From Peribolospora baueri (taxonomy: Eukaryota > Basidiomycota > Peribolosporomycetes > Peribolosporales > Peribolosporaceae): a stretch of DNA of 64,000 bases. Below the pieces are notes generated by a model that searched no databases, was not told the DNA's origin, and worked only from the letters and a program-made list of their open reading frames with translations. The stretch lies in NCBI GenBank assembly GCA_029717555.1, contig JAMDHS010000006.1, positions 1 through 64,000 of the forward strand. The letters run 5' to 3'. The position numbers and the translations under genes are program-made. Shown here in pieces: positions 55,301 through 64,000 of the stretch (positions are counted from its first letter, which is position 1; each line of letters opens with the position of its first letter).

Positions 55301-57679
55301 GAAGTGGCGACGGCGACGGCGACGGCGGCCAGGTCGAGGAGCAGCAGCGCCGGCAGACCGCCGCCAGCTGAGCCAATGTCATCGTCGTCGTCGTCGTCGT
55401 CGTCCCACCACCGGCCGAAGCAGCTTCACCACTCCACCTCCCTCCCTTCTAAGCATACCCTCCTCCGAGGAGTTGGCAAGAAGAAGAGCAGGGAGGCTGT
55501 GCGCGATGGCGTGTTCTCGTCGCCTGGTTCTGGTTTGTCTACTTCGAACTCGCTCCCGGCCTTGCCTCCTACGCCGGTGCCGCCACCGCTCCCGGCCTTG
55601 GCTCCTACGGCGCCGCTACCCCCACCGTTGCCGTCGCAAATCCAGGTGGCCCGGACGTTCGACCAGCAACACAAGCACACCGCCAGCGGACCTGCTGTCG
55701 TCGCCGTTTCAGGCTCCCGCTCGGCGGCGGCGGGACCCAGGACGGTGCGCGCGGCCACCATGTCCTCCGCCTCTGCCGGCTGTAGCCCTTCTCCATCTTC
55801 CCACTTCCCTCGCCAGCCCTCCACGGGCAGCTTCAAGAGCGAGAAGACGCGCGCCTCCAACGGGCTCGCCGCTCCTATGCCACCGCCGCCATCCAAGGCC
55901 GTCGGCTCGAGCTCGGAGGCCGCCTCGCCGAGTGACGAGTTGTCCGTGGTGCAGTACCTCCGCTCGCCCCGTCTCACCCGGCTCATGACGCTCAGAAAAA
56001 CGCCCAACGCGGGCCTCACCGTGTCGTTGGCGGACGTGGGCCTCGCCGACGGTCACCCCGTCTTTGTCTTCCTCGGCCTCGGTTGCGTCCGTTACCTGAT
56101 CGCCCTGTACGACGAGATGGCCGCCGCGCTCGGCTTGAGACTCGTCTGCGTCGACCGGTGGGGGCTTGGTAAGACCGGCTCAATCCCCCAGGAGAAGCGC
56201 AGCATCCTCGAATGGGCCACCGTGGTAGAAGAGGTGGCCGAACAGCTGGACGTAAACCGGTTCAGCATCCTCGCCCACAGCGCTGGCGCGCCCTACGCCA
56301 TGGCCACCTCCCTCCGTCTACCCCGCCTCATCTCCGGATCCATCCACCTCCTCGCGCCGTGGGTCAACTTGACGGCCTTGAACGGAGCCCAGGGAGGCGA
56401 GCCGATCAGTGGCGTTGGCTACAAGTGGCTTAAATATGTACCGGATAGCGTGATCAAGACGGCTCAGCAGGCGGAATGGAAGATGCAGGGTTGGATGCTT
56501 GGGAAGCCTCCGTCGCTCGGTTCTTTCGATGGCGGCGGCGGCCATCCGGAAGCCGCGTACGGAGAGGAGGAAGAGGAGGACGGGGTGGAGGAGGAGAAAG
56601 GAGCGCTGCCGGGAGACGCGGACGGCGACGAGGATGGACAACACCCTCGTCATCACCCTTCCACGTCGTCCCTCGGGCGGGCGTCGGCCAAGAGTGCCAC
56701 CGCCGCCGCCGCCTCCGCTGCTCGGCCCAAGACGCTCAAGCACCAACGCTCCTTCTTTGGCGGCATCTTTAACAACAACAATAACAACGGCTCCTCTTCC
56801 TCGTCCGGCGCGTCGTCGTCTGCGTCCCGCCCGGTGCCGCCTTTGCCCACTGTTAATATGAAGGATCTGCCCTCCTACACGCCTGGTGGTGGACACCGTC
56901 GGCCGCTTCCCTCGGCCGTCCGCGGCGTGCCGTCGTCGCCGTCGTCGTCGACGACGAGCTCCGTGCATTCTTCCCACTCCGCGTCCAGCATCCCCCATTC
57001 CCTCCTCCGCTACGGTCTCGCCGGCGAGGCAGGAGGCCGACTCGATGAGATTGCCCCTCTTCCCTCCGCCCTCCCTCCGCCCGGATTGCGGCGCTCGGCG
57101 TCGTTGTCGTCTCAGCGCTCTCAGGATGCCAACGGCTTGACGCCGCCTTCGTCGCAGTACGGTCGCTTCTCTTCTTCCCTCACGACGCCCACGTCGTCCA
57201 CCTTTACCCATATCACTTATCCCTCTCCCACCTCACTCACAAATCCTTCCACTACCTTCCCCGCCGCCACCACCCTCCCCGCCGCCGCCGCCACCTCTTC
57301 GTCTTCGTCTTCTGTCCCGCCCGCTCCCGCCGCTACGCCATCGAGCGCAAAGGTCGACCTTGGCACGGCGCTGCTGCGCGCCTCCCACGCCGAGTCGCTC
57401 AAAGGCGGCACCGCGGACCTAATGACCATCCTCGAGCGCTCCTCCGCCCGACCCTGGGGCTTTTCTTATCTTGATATCCACGCGCCTGTCAAAGTATGGC
57501 ATGGCGACAAGGACGAACGGATCGGCTTGGCTGGTATCCGATGGATGGAAGCTAATATGACCCGGTGCGAGGTCAAGGTGGTCAAGGGCGCTGGACACAA
57601 CCTCATGACGAACATTAGCGTCGTCATTGACGCCCTCGAGAGCATCGCTCGCTCTGGCGGCACGTCCCCGTCGCTCTAG
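52373..57679 (+). CDS. giant intronless protein: long disordered region plus C-terminal alpha/beta-hydrolase domain
   Basis: A 1768-residue open frame with no intron. Residues 1 to about 1190 are low-complexity, Ser/Pro/Arg-rich with Glu runs and Asn or Gln patches; the first half carries a duplicated motif (IDEIIRAGKP near 625 and IDDIIRKYNPSG near 735). A hydrolase fold starts near 1200: VQYLRSPRLTRLMTLR, GLADGHPVFVFLGLGCVRYL, GLRLVCVDRWGLGKTGS, VNRFSILAHSAGAPYAMATS and IHLLAPWVNLTAL. Ser1303 in AHSAGAP is the probable nucleophile; the glycine usual before the elbow is Ala. A disordered insert (about 1380-1680) then splits the domain before KVWHGDKDERIG (Asp1714) and VVKGAGHNLMT (His1742). 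All three catalytic residues are thus present. The start has ATG at the end of a pyrimidine-rich leader. Substrate unknown; large scaffold-like hydrolases of this type occur in basidiomycetes and other fungi. Not a fusion with any second enzyme that I can see. Confidence 0.85.
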   Translation: MSSSTAVHGHHRFPAGSQPPSLPSTSSSLRPSNRRRPSAPPARPSTATDSASPSPPAPLPAAARPRNAASPSSDLSRIPRLRTTSHPTVRVRKQSAPNRDAAPAPDGSLSYFDRYPERRATRERKMSEGAHLSSANADKDKGKRREEIRRTATFGDRPPRRIPPSPQPSRPSPRPPAPAPAPSSLTTAHPPASRRLEQTNEDSEGERAAADDRQHAANIEATLARLNNADVRHQRPPPSRPSQAGNANDASSTPLRLFPPVSSLTDTAGADRRRSVLLQELTLPALAAANGYSSSRSPRDRRQPSSDSHTHSKTPSDASLHSSPRRPPPLELGGMSNHSPHLPAGHPPVRPEFSSPGAVSAADMDAFVDHFSGGWSRAVDGGGAWGRAPPSAARPHTAGGGFVPKRMSGGLPYIKSDDSGLAAASPSPGSHPSPAAAVRDQRTLSSAHSPTSSFPLASPLAPRRARSPSDASVQFAAAPSRERLLSSSSAGPPTARRANELGPSPTQPQARQQQHQGAPQGSLRRLSYNSPTSSDALLTALRRGTADGLRSPHPPSASPSPSHPASPSDTPTSATTAAQHKPLRLVGTLSSSRSPSASPSSSRTSLVPPSTSASSSPSASLTPPLSIDEIIRAGKPALDKALRRGACNSLRSMSSGGDVSPVTPRASFGSGKTDGAEAKTPGGRQGDASIEVAQTPTQTQSQTQAQTSPQGQANGAAVASYFPPATAIDPSAPIPSIDDIIRKYNPSGPAPSTAGSVFHPPSVSTASVSSSGRGGKTDTPPAPPPSGERTRSSESMRSSEDGSFVHVPLHLPKRMSAVNGGKGTGTGTGTKALGWMGVAVRRGGSDEDDEEEEEVVGRRRRRTGRRIASSRGGGGGLGRAEEEEEEEEEEEEEATSEAGTEATTTSTTRSSVDSATEEVIVQLKRRSGKLRGPKYDWETYDQALQRETKERRKAREVKRRREREAAVAGSTSNKADEVATATATAARSRSSSAGRPPPAEPMSSSSSSSSSHHRPKQLHHSTSLPSKHTLLRGVGKKKSREAVRDGVFSSPGSGLSTSNSLPALPPTPVPPPLPALAPTAPLPPPLPSQIQVARTFDQQHKHTASGPAVVAVSGSRSAAAGPRTVRAATMSSASAGCSPSPSSHFPRQPSTGSFKSEKTRASNGLAAPMPPPPSKAVGSSSEAASPSDELSVVQYLRSPRLTRLMTLRKTPNAGLTVSLADVGLADGHPVFVFLGLGCVRYLIALYDEMAAALGLRLVCVDRWGLGKTGSIPQEKRSILEWATVVEEVAEQLDVNRFSILAHSAGAPYAMATSLRLPRLISGSIHLLAPWVNLTALNGAQGGEPISGVGYKWLKYVPDSVIKTAQQAEWKMQGWMLGKPPSLGSFDGGGGHPEAAYGEEEEEDGVEEEKGALPGDADGDEDGQHPRHHPSTSSLGRASAKSATAAAASAARPKTLKHQRSFFGGIFNNNNNNGSSSSSGASSSASRPVPPLPTVNMKDLPSYTPGGGHRRPLPSAVRGVPSSPSSSTTSSVHSSHSASSIPHSLLRYGLAGEAGGRLDEIAPLPSALPPPGLRRSASLSSQRSQDANGLTPPSSQYGRFSSSLTTPTSSTFTHITYPSPTSLTNPSTTFPAATTLPAAAATSSSSSSVPPAPAATPSSAKVDLGTALLRASHAESLKGGTADLMTILERSSARPWGFSYLDIHAPVKVWHGDKDERIGLAGIRWMEANMTRCEVKVVKGAGHNLMTNISVVIDALESIARSGGTSPSL

Positions 57680-58219
57680 AGTTGAGCGACCTGCCGTTGG
57701 TTGTCTCGATCGAACGCTTTCATTCTTTCTTGCGGGTTTTCTCTCTTCCCTTCCAGTTGAGATTAGATCATTCCCTCGTCTCGTCTCGTCGCTCATCGCT
57801 CTCGCTCGTTGCCGCCGCCGCCGCCGCCGCCCTCACTCGTTCGTTCGTTCGTTCGTTCGTATCTATGCACTTCGCACGCCGTCCATCGGACCTCGGTAGT
57901 TTTGCTCTCTCTCTCTCTCTCTCTCTCTCGTCGTCGCCTTTGCATTCCGTCTCATCCTTCCTCCCCGCTCTCTTTCCTCACTCTACCCCGTCCCCTCTCT
58001 TCCGTTCCTTCGTCCTCTCGTCTCGCTTCTTCTCGTCTCGTCTCGTCCCGTCTCGTCTCGTCCCGTCTCGTCTCATCCCGTCCCATCCACCTTCACCTCC
58101 AATTCGGCTCTCTTGCCGTGGTTCGCATACCCATTCGAATATATCTCCTCTCTGGACTCCGAAACGTTATTGCCGCTCGGCTAATAGACAAGACAAACAA
58201 AAAAAGAGCTCAGGGAAGC
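57680..58219. other. convergent 3' region with simple repeats
   Basis: A 540-bp gap between the giant ORF stop and the MRM2 stop. It holds TCGT units at about 57838-57861, a CT run at 57906-57930 and an imperfect CGTCT/CGTCC pentamer array at about 58015-58085. No gene was seen; frames across it are repeat-driven. Confidence 0.6.
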
Positions 58220-59443
58220 TCAAAAGAGCACGACCGGCTCGCCGCTCTGACTCCGAAGCCCTCTGAACCCGCGGCAAACAAAGTAACCCTCCCTGCTTTC
58301 CTTCCTACTCGCCTCCGGCTTCTCGTACCACACTCGTTCGAACGACCGCTCCAGGACGTCCTTTCGAAGCGTTGCCGAGAGGTCGGAGTGTAGGTGCTTC
58401 ATGACAAGCCACGACCGCGCCGTTCCTCGTCCTCGTCGTCGTTTCTCATCCTTCTTCTTCCCCGCCTCCACGTCTCCTTCCGCCGACGCCGCGCCCGTGG
58501 AAACGGGATCGTCGTTCTCTCCGCGTCCCCCCGTCCCTGCCCCCGTCCCCGTCTGAAGAAGCCAGCGGTCGGCAAAGGATAACACGGCCCGACACAGGTC
58601 GTCCGACCGTTGAGCATCGCGGACGCGGTTGCCGGACGTGGACATGAGCATGTCTGAGAGCACGACGTTCACCTTGCCCTCGTCTGCGTCGTCGTCTCCG
58701 TCGGCCGTCTCGGACGACGACGACGGAGACGAGAGAAGTCGGCCGAGGCGTCGATGGGTGGATAGGTCCAAAAAGTCGCCCTGGAGGTACTCGACGTTGG
58801 CGATGGGCTCCATGGGCAGGAGATCGACCGCGATGATGCGCCCCTCCCTATCGGCAACTGTTGGAGCTCGATCTCTCCTACCTTGACCACCTCGACCGCG
58901 AGCAGAGGCCGATTGCCTCGCCATGGCGGCAAAGTGGCCAGCGACGACCTGACTCCACCCACCCGGCGCGGCGCCGAGGTCTACCACCGTCAGCCGAGCT
59001 CCTCGTTCGCCCGACCCCGACCCGCCGCTCTTCCTCCCCCGAGAACCAAGAAACCCAAACTTGGCGTTCATCTGCTCTAGCTTGAACGCTGATCGAGACC
59101 GGTAGGCCGTGATGGAGAGCTCGTCGGCGTCGGCGTCGTCACCATGGGCTTGGGCGTGGGCGTTGGCACGCGCCTTGACGAACGGGTCCCGCTTTTGTCG
59201 GGCGAGGTAGCGGGATGAGGAGGGAGAGCGAGACTTTGACGAGGCGAGCGCCGTCGTCGTGGATAGCGACCGAGACGACGGCAAGGCCGCCGCCGCCGCT
59301 TCACGTTGATGTCTCGTAGGTGTCACACCGACGACAAAGCCGGTTGACGACCGGAGCGCTCGCCACGCCGCTCCCGGTCGACCTGGCCCCAAGATGAGCG
59401 GCCGGAGGCAGGACGCTCGGCAGCAAAGAACGTTGTACTCCAT
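58220..59443 (-). CDS. MRM2: mitochondrial 2'-O-ribose rRNA methyltransferase (MRM2 / FtsJ family), intronless
   Basis: FtsJ/RrmJ-type methyltransferases add a 2'-O-methyl group to a uridine in the large-subunit rRNA. The K-D-K-E tetrad is visible: Lys in AYRSRSAFKLEQM, Asp in NVVLSDMLMSTSGNR, Lys in ARSWLVMKHLHS and Glu in SREGYFVCRGF. The SAM pocket is LTVVDLGAAPGGWSQV, and GRIIAVDLLPMEPIANVEYL is motif II. The protein is about 407 residues from the ATG at 59443, longer than usual because of two low-complexity inserts (a Gly/Arg/Gln loop after the SAM motif and a Glu/Lys/Arg segment before the last Lys). The N-terminus is Arg/Ser-rich with no acidic residues for a long stretch, consistent with mitochondrial import; this favours MRM2 over cytosolic TRM7 or nucleolar SPB1. 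It is intronless and diverges from CMS1 with a 219-bp gap. Confidence 0.9.
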   Translation of the reverse strand: MEYNVLCCRASCLRPLILGPGRPGAAWRALRSSTGFVVGVTPTRHQREAAAAALPSSRSLSTTTALASSKSRSPSSSRYLARQKRDPFVKARANAHAQAHGDDADADELSITAYRSRSAFKLEQMNAKFGFLGSRGRKSGGSGSGERGARLTVVDLGAAPGGWSQVVAGHFAAMARQSASARGRGGQGRRDRAPTVADREGRIIAVDLLPMEPIANVEYLQGDFLDLSTHRRLGRLLSSPSSSSETADGDDDADEGKVNVVLSDMLMSTSGNRVRDAQRSDDLCRAVLSFADRWLLQTGTGAGTGGRGENDDPVSTGAASAEGDVEAGKKKDEKRRRGRGTARSWLVMKHLHSDLSATLRKDVLERSFERVWYEKPEASRKESREGYFVCRGFRGLRSQSGEPVVLF

Positions 59444-59662
59444 CTCTTCTCGACGATTCCTTCCTTCCTGCTCGACGTCGAACGTCGACTCACCTCGACG
59501 TCGGGCTCGAGATGAAGATCCTTCTCTCCGCTCGACTCCCTTCCCGGACGTTCTCACCTTCCCAGCCTTGCCGCAGTATTTCTCGGCCCCGATCATCTCC
59601 TTCCGTTCCCCCTTTTCCCTCCACGAAGCAGAACAGAGCCGGACGAGCGCCCCCCCCCCAAC

Positions 59663-61191
59663 ATGGCCGACGAGCTGGACGACGACTTTCTTCTGGAGGA
59701 TTCTCTGGTAGCGGACGAGGTTGTGGAGAGCGACGCCGAGTCCGAGGACGGGGTCTCGGCGGTTCCGTTGGAAGACGGGGAGGACGCGTTCGAGGTGGGC
59801 AGCTCGAGGGAGGATGAAGGAAGTGAAGGCGAAGCGGACGAGTACGATGAGCCGGAGGAAAGCAAGGTGGCTACCGGCGTGGGGGAAAGGGGAATTCTGA
59901 CGGAAGAGGAGGAGCGAAGGCTGAACAAGAAGAGGAAGAGGAAGGAAAAGGAAAAGGAGCGCAAGGCCAAGGTGATCCAAGTCTCTCTTTTATATTATCC
60001 CTTAGGACGGCATCCACCGCCCTTCTCCTCCTCGACTAACATCCCATCCGTCTCTACCCTCCTCCAGAGAGCCGCCATTTTACCCACCCCATCCAGCACG
60101 ACCTCCATTTCCGCTCAACCAGCCGACCTCCAGGCCGACTTTGTCGCCGAAAAGCAACGCCAGGCTTTTCCCCAGCTGAGCAGCATGGAGCTCGACGAGC
60201 TTCGAATAGGAGGTGAGTCGAGTAAACCTTTACACTCTTCTTCCCTCGTCGTTTTCTCTGTGGCGGAGATAGGCCAAGGTACTGACGTTGACATCGACGT
60301 CGTTGGTCAGAGCGAAGTCTCCTTGACACATCCGACTTTAGAAACGCACGGGACCTCGCCTCGCTGGCTGGGTTTGTTCGAAGGTGTGAGTCGACGGAGA
60401 AAGGAGTTCTTTTTCTTTGACAGAGCTCTTCTTTTTTTTTGCTCCTCTCCCCTCTCCCGTTCTCCCTGGTTGCTGACCCATCATCTACATCTCTCCTTAT
60501 GGTCCCCGCTTGCGCAGACCTCCCCAACCTCCGCTCCACCTTATCTGACCGTACATCCCCTCCGAACACCCAGCCAGGAACGCCTTGCCTCTTGGTCATC
60601 TCTAGTAATGCGCAGAGGGTTGCCGACCTCTCCCGCGCGCTCAAGGCGCTTGGCCCGCCAGCTTCGGCTTCGGGCGGATTCGATAAAGGTGCGAGCGCGG
60701 AGGGGGCCAAGGGGAAGAAGGGAAAGAAGGGAGACAAGGATGGGAATGGGGTTCAAGAGAGCGCTGGAGGGCGCGTCATGGTCGCCAAACTCTTTGCGCG
60801 GCACTTTAAGGTAAAGGAACATGAGCAATGGCTCCGGACCAACGTCTGTCCACTGGCTGCGGGCACGCCGGGTAGGGTGCTCAAGCTTATTGAAGGCGGT
60901 GAGTGTTGCGTCGTCGGCGTCTTCATCCCTTCGTCATCATGTAGCGCATTTTTATCAAGCAGCGCGAGCTGACCTTCTCCATGCTCGTGGATCCGACGAC
61001 GCGTATCAGGCTCCCTGTCCGTCGACCATCTTCCCGCCATCCTCATCGACACCACCTTTGTCGACGCGAAAGAGCGCAACATCTTCGGCGTGCCCGAGAC
61101 GAGGGACGAGCTATTTCGCTTGCTCGCCGATCCCCGGATCAGGAAGCGACTGTCGGGAAAGGAAGGAGGTGTCAAGGTGGTCTTGTTTTAA
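59663..61191 (+). CDS. CMS1: CMS1-like ribosome-biogenesis protein
   Basis: CMS1/CMSS1 is a helicase-fold protein without ATPase motifs found in 90S pre-ribosomes. It starts MADELDDDFLLEDSLVADEV, an acidic N-terminus typical of the family, with a Lys-rich coiled segment (LNKKRKRKEKEKERKAK). Then come FVAEKQRQAFPQLSSMELDE, SLLDTSDFRNARDLASLAGF, PGTPCLLVISSNAQRVADLS, VMVAKLFARHFKVKEHEQWL and AAGTPGRVLKLIEGG. The end reads HLPAILIDTTFVDAKERNIF and closes KVVLF. Exons inferred: 59663-59970, 60068-60211 or so, 60311-60386, 60517-60898, 61010-61191. The intron after exon 3 uses GTGAGT two bases past a first GT, because only that choice keeps the frame. Total about 365 residues. It shares a bidirectional promoter with MRM2. 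Confidence 0.85.
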
Positions 61192-61521
61192 GATGGGTGG
61201 TGTTCCGTCCGGGATCACGGGTGCTTATCTGGAGAATGAGTGAAGCGACGAGGAAACGAGGAAGGAGGATAGAGCAAAGAGGGCTTTGCATCCGCGATGC
61301 TGTACAAGTACACGAGGCTCAGTCCGGAGGGGGGGAGCAGGTTCGACCCGACCCACGGACCAATTCTATATCGAGGGAAAAGGAGAAGAGACGGGGCTAT
61401 CCGCAGCTTAGAATCCTTTCGGGTTCTCGCGGAGCGTAACTCTTGTCCATTTCGGTACCTGGACAGTGTCGCGATGGAAGGAAGAGTTCGGGTGTGATCA
61501 GTCAGTCAGTTGAACGCACGC
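61192..61521. other. 3' ends of convergent CMS1 and MRPL31 genes
   Basis: A 330-bp gap with no recognised feature. Confidence 0.55.
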
Positions 61522-62062
61522 CTATCCAGAGGCTTGGGGCGTCTTAGTGGTGCCAAATACGGCGTAGCCCACCTTGTGAACCGACTTGCGATAGTTGGCA
61601 GCGCTGCGAGTGAACGTCGTGTACTTGTCCTGCGCAGGCATCTCGTGCTCCTTGGGAAGGGCGAGAGCGCGGTTCTGCGTCATTCAAGGGTGAGTGAAGT
61701 CAGAAGTACGGCTTCGAATGGGTCCGGTTTCTCGTCCCTTGGGAGGAGCGGCCCTTAACTTTAAACAGTATGGAGGGCGAACACGATACTTACCAAGGCC
61801 TCGCACTGGACACCGCTCTCTCTGACCGCCTCAATGACGGCATCCACGTTGCGGAGCCGTTCGCGCACGCGGGCTTTTCGCGTCGCTGAGAGTCGCCATG
61901 GGTTTTTCCTGCGCAAGAAAAGGTAGGGAAGGTGGAATGGTGCCGTTCAAGACGCCTGCGTGCAGCACCAGACACTCCTCAATCAGTATGGGGACGAAAT
62001 TGCTCCGCTCACCACAACAGGCCGCCCAAAGAGACGGAGGAAGGCCTAAAAGCACCGAACAT
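61522..62062 (-). CDS. MRPL31: mitochondrial ribosomal protein L31 (mL60 type)
   Basis: A small, fungal-specific subunit of the mitochondrial large ribosomal subunit. Three exons on the minus strand: 62062-62013 (MFGAFRPSSVSLGGLLW), 61908-61794 (KNPWRLSATRKARVRERLRN then VDAVIEAVRESGVQCEAL) and 61674-61522 (NRALALPKEHEMPAQDKYTT, FTRSAANYRKSVHKVGYAV, ending FGTTKTPQASG). Total about 105 residues. The signatures MFG-F, GLLWKNPWRLS, PKEHEM and DKYT-F-R-A--YRK-VHKV match the L31 family along the whole length. All three junctions fit in phase. The exons are too small to be obvious as open frames. The final VGYAVFGTT replaces the usual VPKWTR ending, a lineage difference. Confidence 0.9.
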
Positions 62063-62543
62063 GGTCGTTCTTGGTCGGAATCGAAGGGACGGACGCTCAG
62101 GTCAGTGCCGAGAAGACCAGCGGTCGGTCCAAAGCGGGGATAAGCCGGATTTGTCGGACCCACCCCTGTGGTTGGCCACGTGGTTTTGCAAGGTTGAAGT
62201 CTTCGTCCGGCTCCGGCTCGGAAGTTCGCTGGCAAGGCTGCAAAAGGGATTCGCGAAGCTGGCTCGCCTCCCCTTCGGACGACCACCATCCGACGCTCCC
62301 ATCTTCTGCTCTCCTCTCTTCTCCTCTCTCGCTTCTAGGGTCTTGACTCTCTTCCTCTCTCCTTCTTTGCCTGTTGTCTCCACTCCCCCACCAGACAGCC
62401 GAGCGCATTCGATCAAGCCGCGCGCTACAAGGCAGCTCTCTCCAACGTCGGTCCATGCCCGTTAGCCTGAGAGCTCGATAGGCCAAGGATCTCCACCCTT
62501 CGTTGATAGATAGACATTAGGAACAATAGGACGGATAGAAACA
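62063..62543. promoter_or_regulatory. divergent promoter, MRPL31 / SERCA pump
   Basis: A 481-bp gap between divergent starts. It is pyrimidine-rich in its centre (about 62310-62390, the strand of the SERCA gene). No TATA box and no gene were seen. Confidence 0.5.

Positions 62544-64000
<1,457 letters not shown>

Noticed and set aside
57682-58393. Ser/Leu-rich plus-strand frames after the giant ORF
   Set aside because: They are driven by TCGT, CT and CGTCT repeats in a convergent 3' region.

Overview
The window is a piece of a nuclear chromosome from an intron-rich, GC-rich fungus, most likely a basidiomycete. Most genes are cut by many short introns of about 50 to 120 bases with GTGAGT-like donors. 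Complex I accessory subunits are present, which excludes Saccharomyces-type and fission yeasts. A type IIC Na/K-type ATPase and a basidiomycete-like set of housekeeping genes fit the same picture. The subphylum cannot be fixed from sequence alone; Pucciniomycotina is a guess.

Layout. 1-5076: a poly-A run at the left edge, a secreted GH25 lysozyme-like gene, then about 3 kb without a confident host gene that holds a broken retroelement-like fossil with a 99-bp inverted repeat. 5077-12443: UTP25 and an ATG22-like transporter, convergent. 12444-20092: an intronless P-type ATPase of the Na/K family and a polysaccharide-deacetylase-fold enzyme. 20467-25704: a vacuolar cation-chloride cotransporter. 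26152-42624: a compact housekeeping block with two complex I membrane-arm subunits (NDUFB11 and NDUFB10), phosphoacetylglucosamine mutase, CUS2/Tat-SF1, the 48-residue OST4, QCR8, a U-box cyclophilin, mercaptopyruvate sulfurtransferase and VPS20. 43210-50398: an unknown seven-pass membrane protein, a small hypothetical, a secreted alpha/beta hydrolase, a HAD hydrolase and a zinc-finger-like protein. 50399-57679: a long low-complexity upstream region and a 1768-residue intronless ORF that ends in an alpha/beta-hydrolase domain. 58220-64000: MRM2-type rRNA methyltransferase, CMS1, mitoribosomal L31 and the 5' part of a SERCA-type Ca2+ ATPase cut by the window end.

The genes do not form one pathway, but themes recur: mitochondrial respiration and translation (NDUFB10, NDUFB11, QCR8, MRM2, MRPL31, MST), ribosome biogenesis (UTP25, CMS1), ion transport (Na/K ATPase, CCC, SERCA), and vacuole or endosome function (ATG22-like, VPS20, CCC). 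Exon models were assembled by eye from reading frame, splice consensus and remembered family motifs; exon edges are inferences unless stated. No CRISPR array, tRNA, rRNA or intact transposon was seen. No clear new biological system was found. The best candidates for novelty are the giant disordered-plus-hydrolase ORF, the uncharacterised seven-pass protein, and several odd exon structures (12-nt and 11-nt exons, an ATG-only coding exon, two GC-AG introns).
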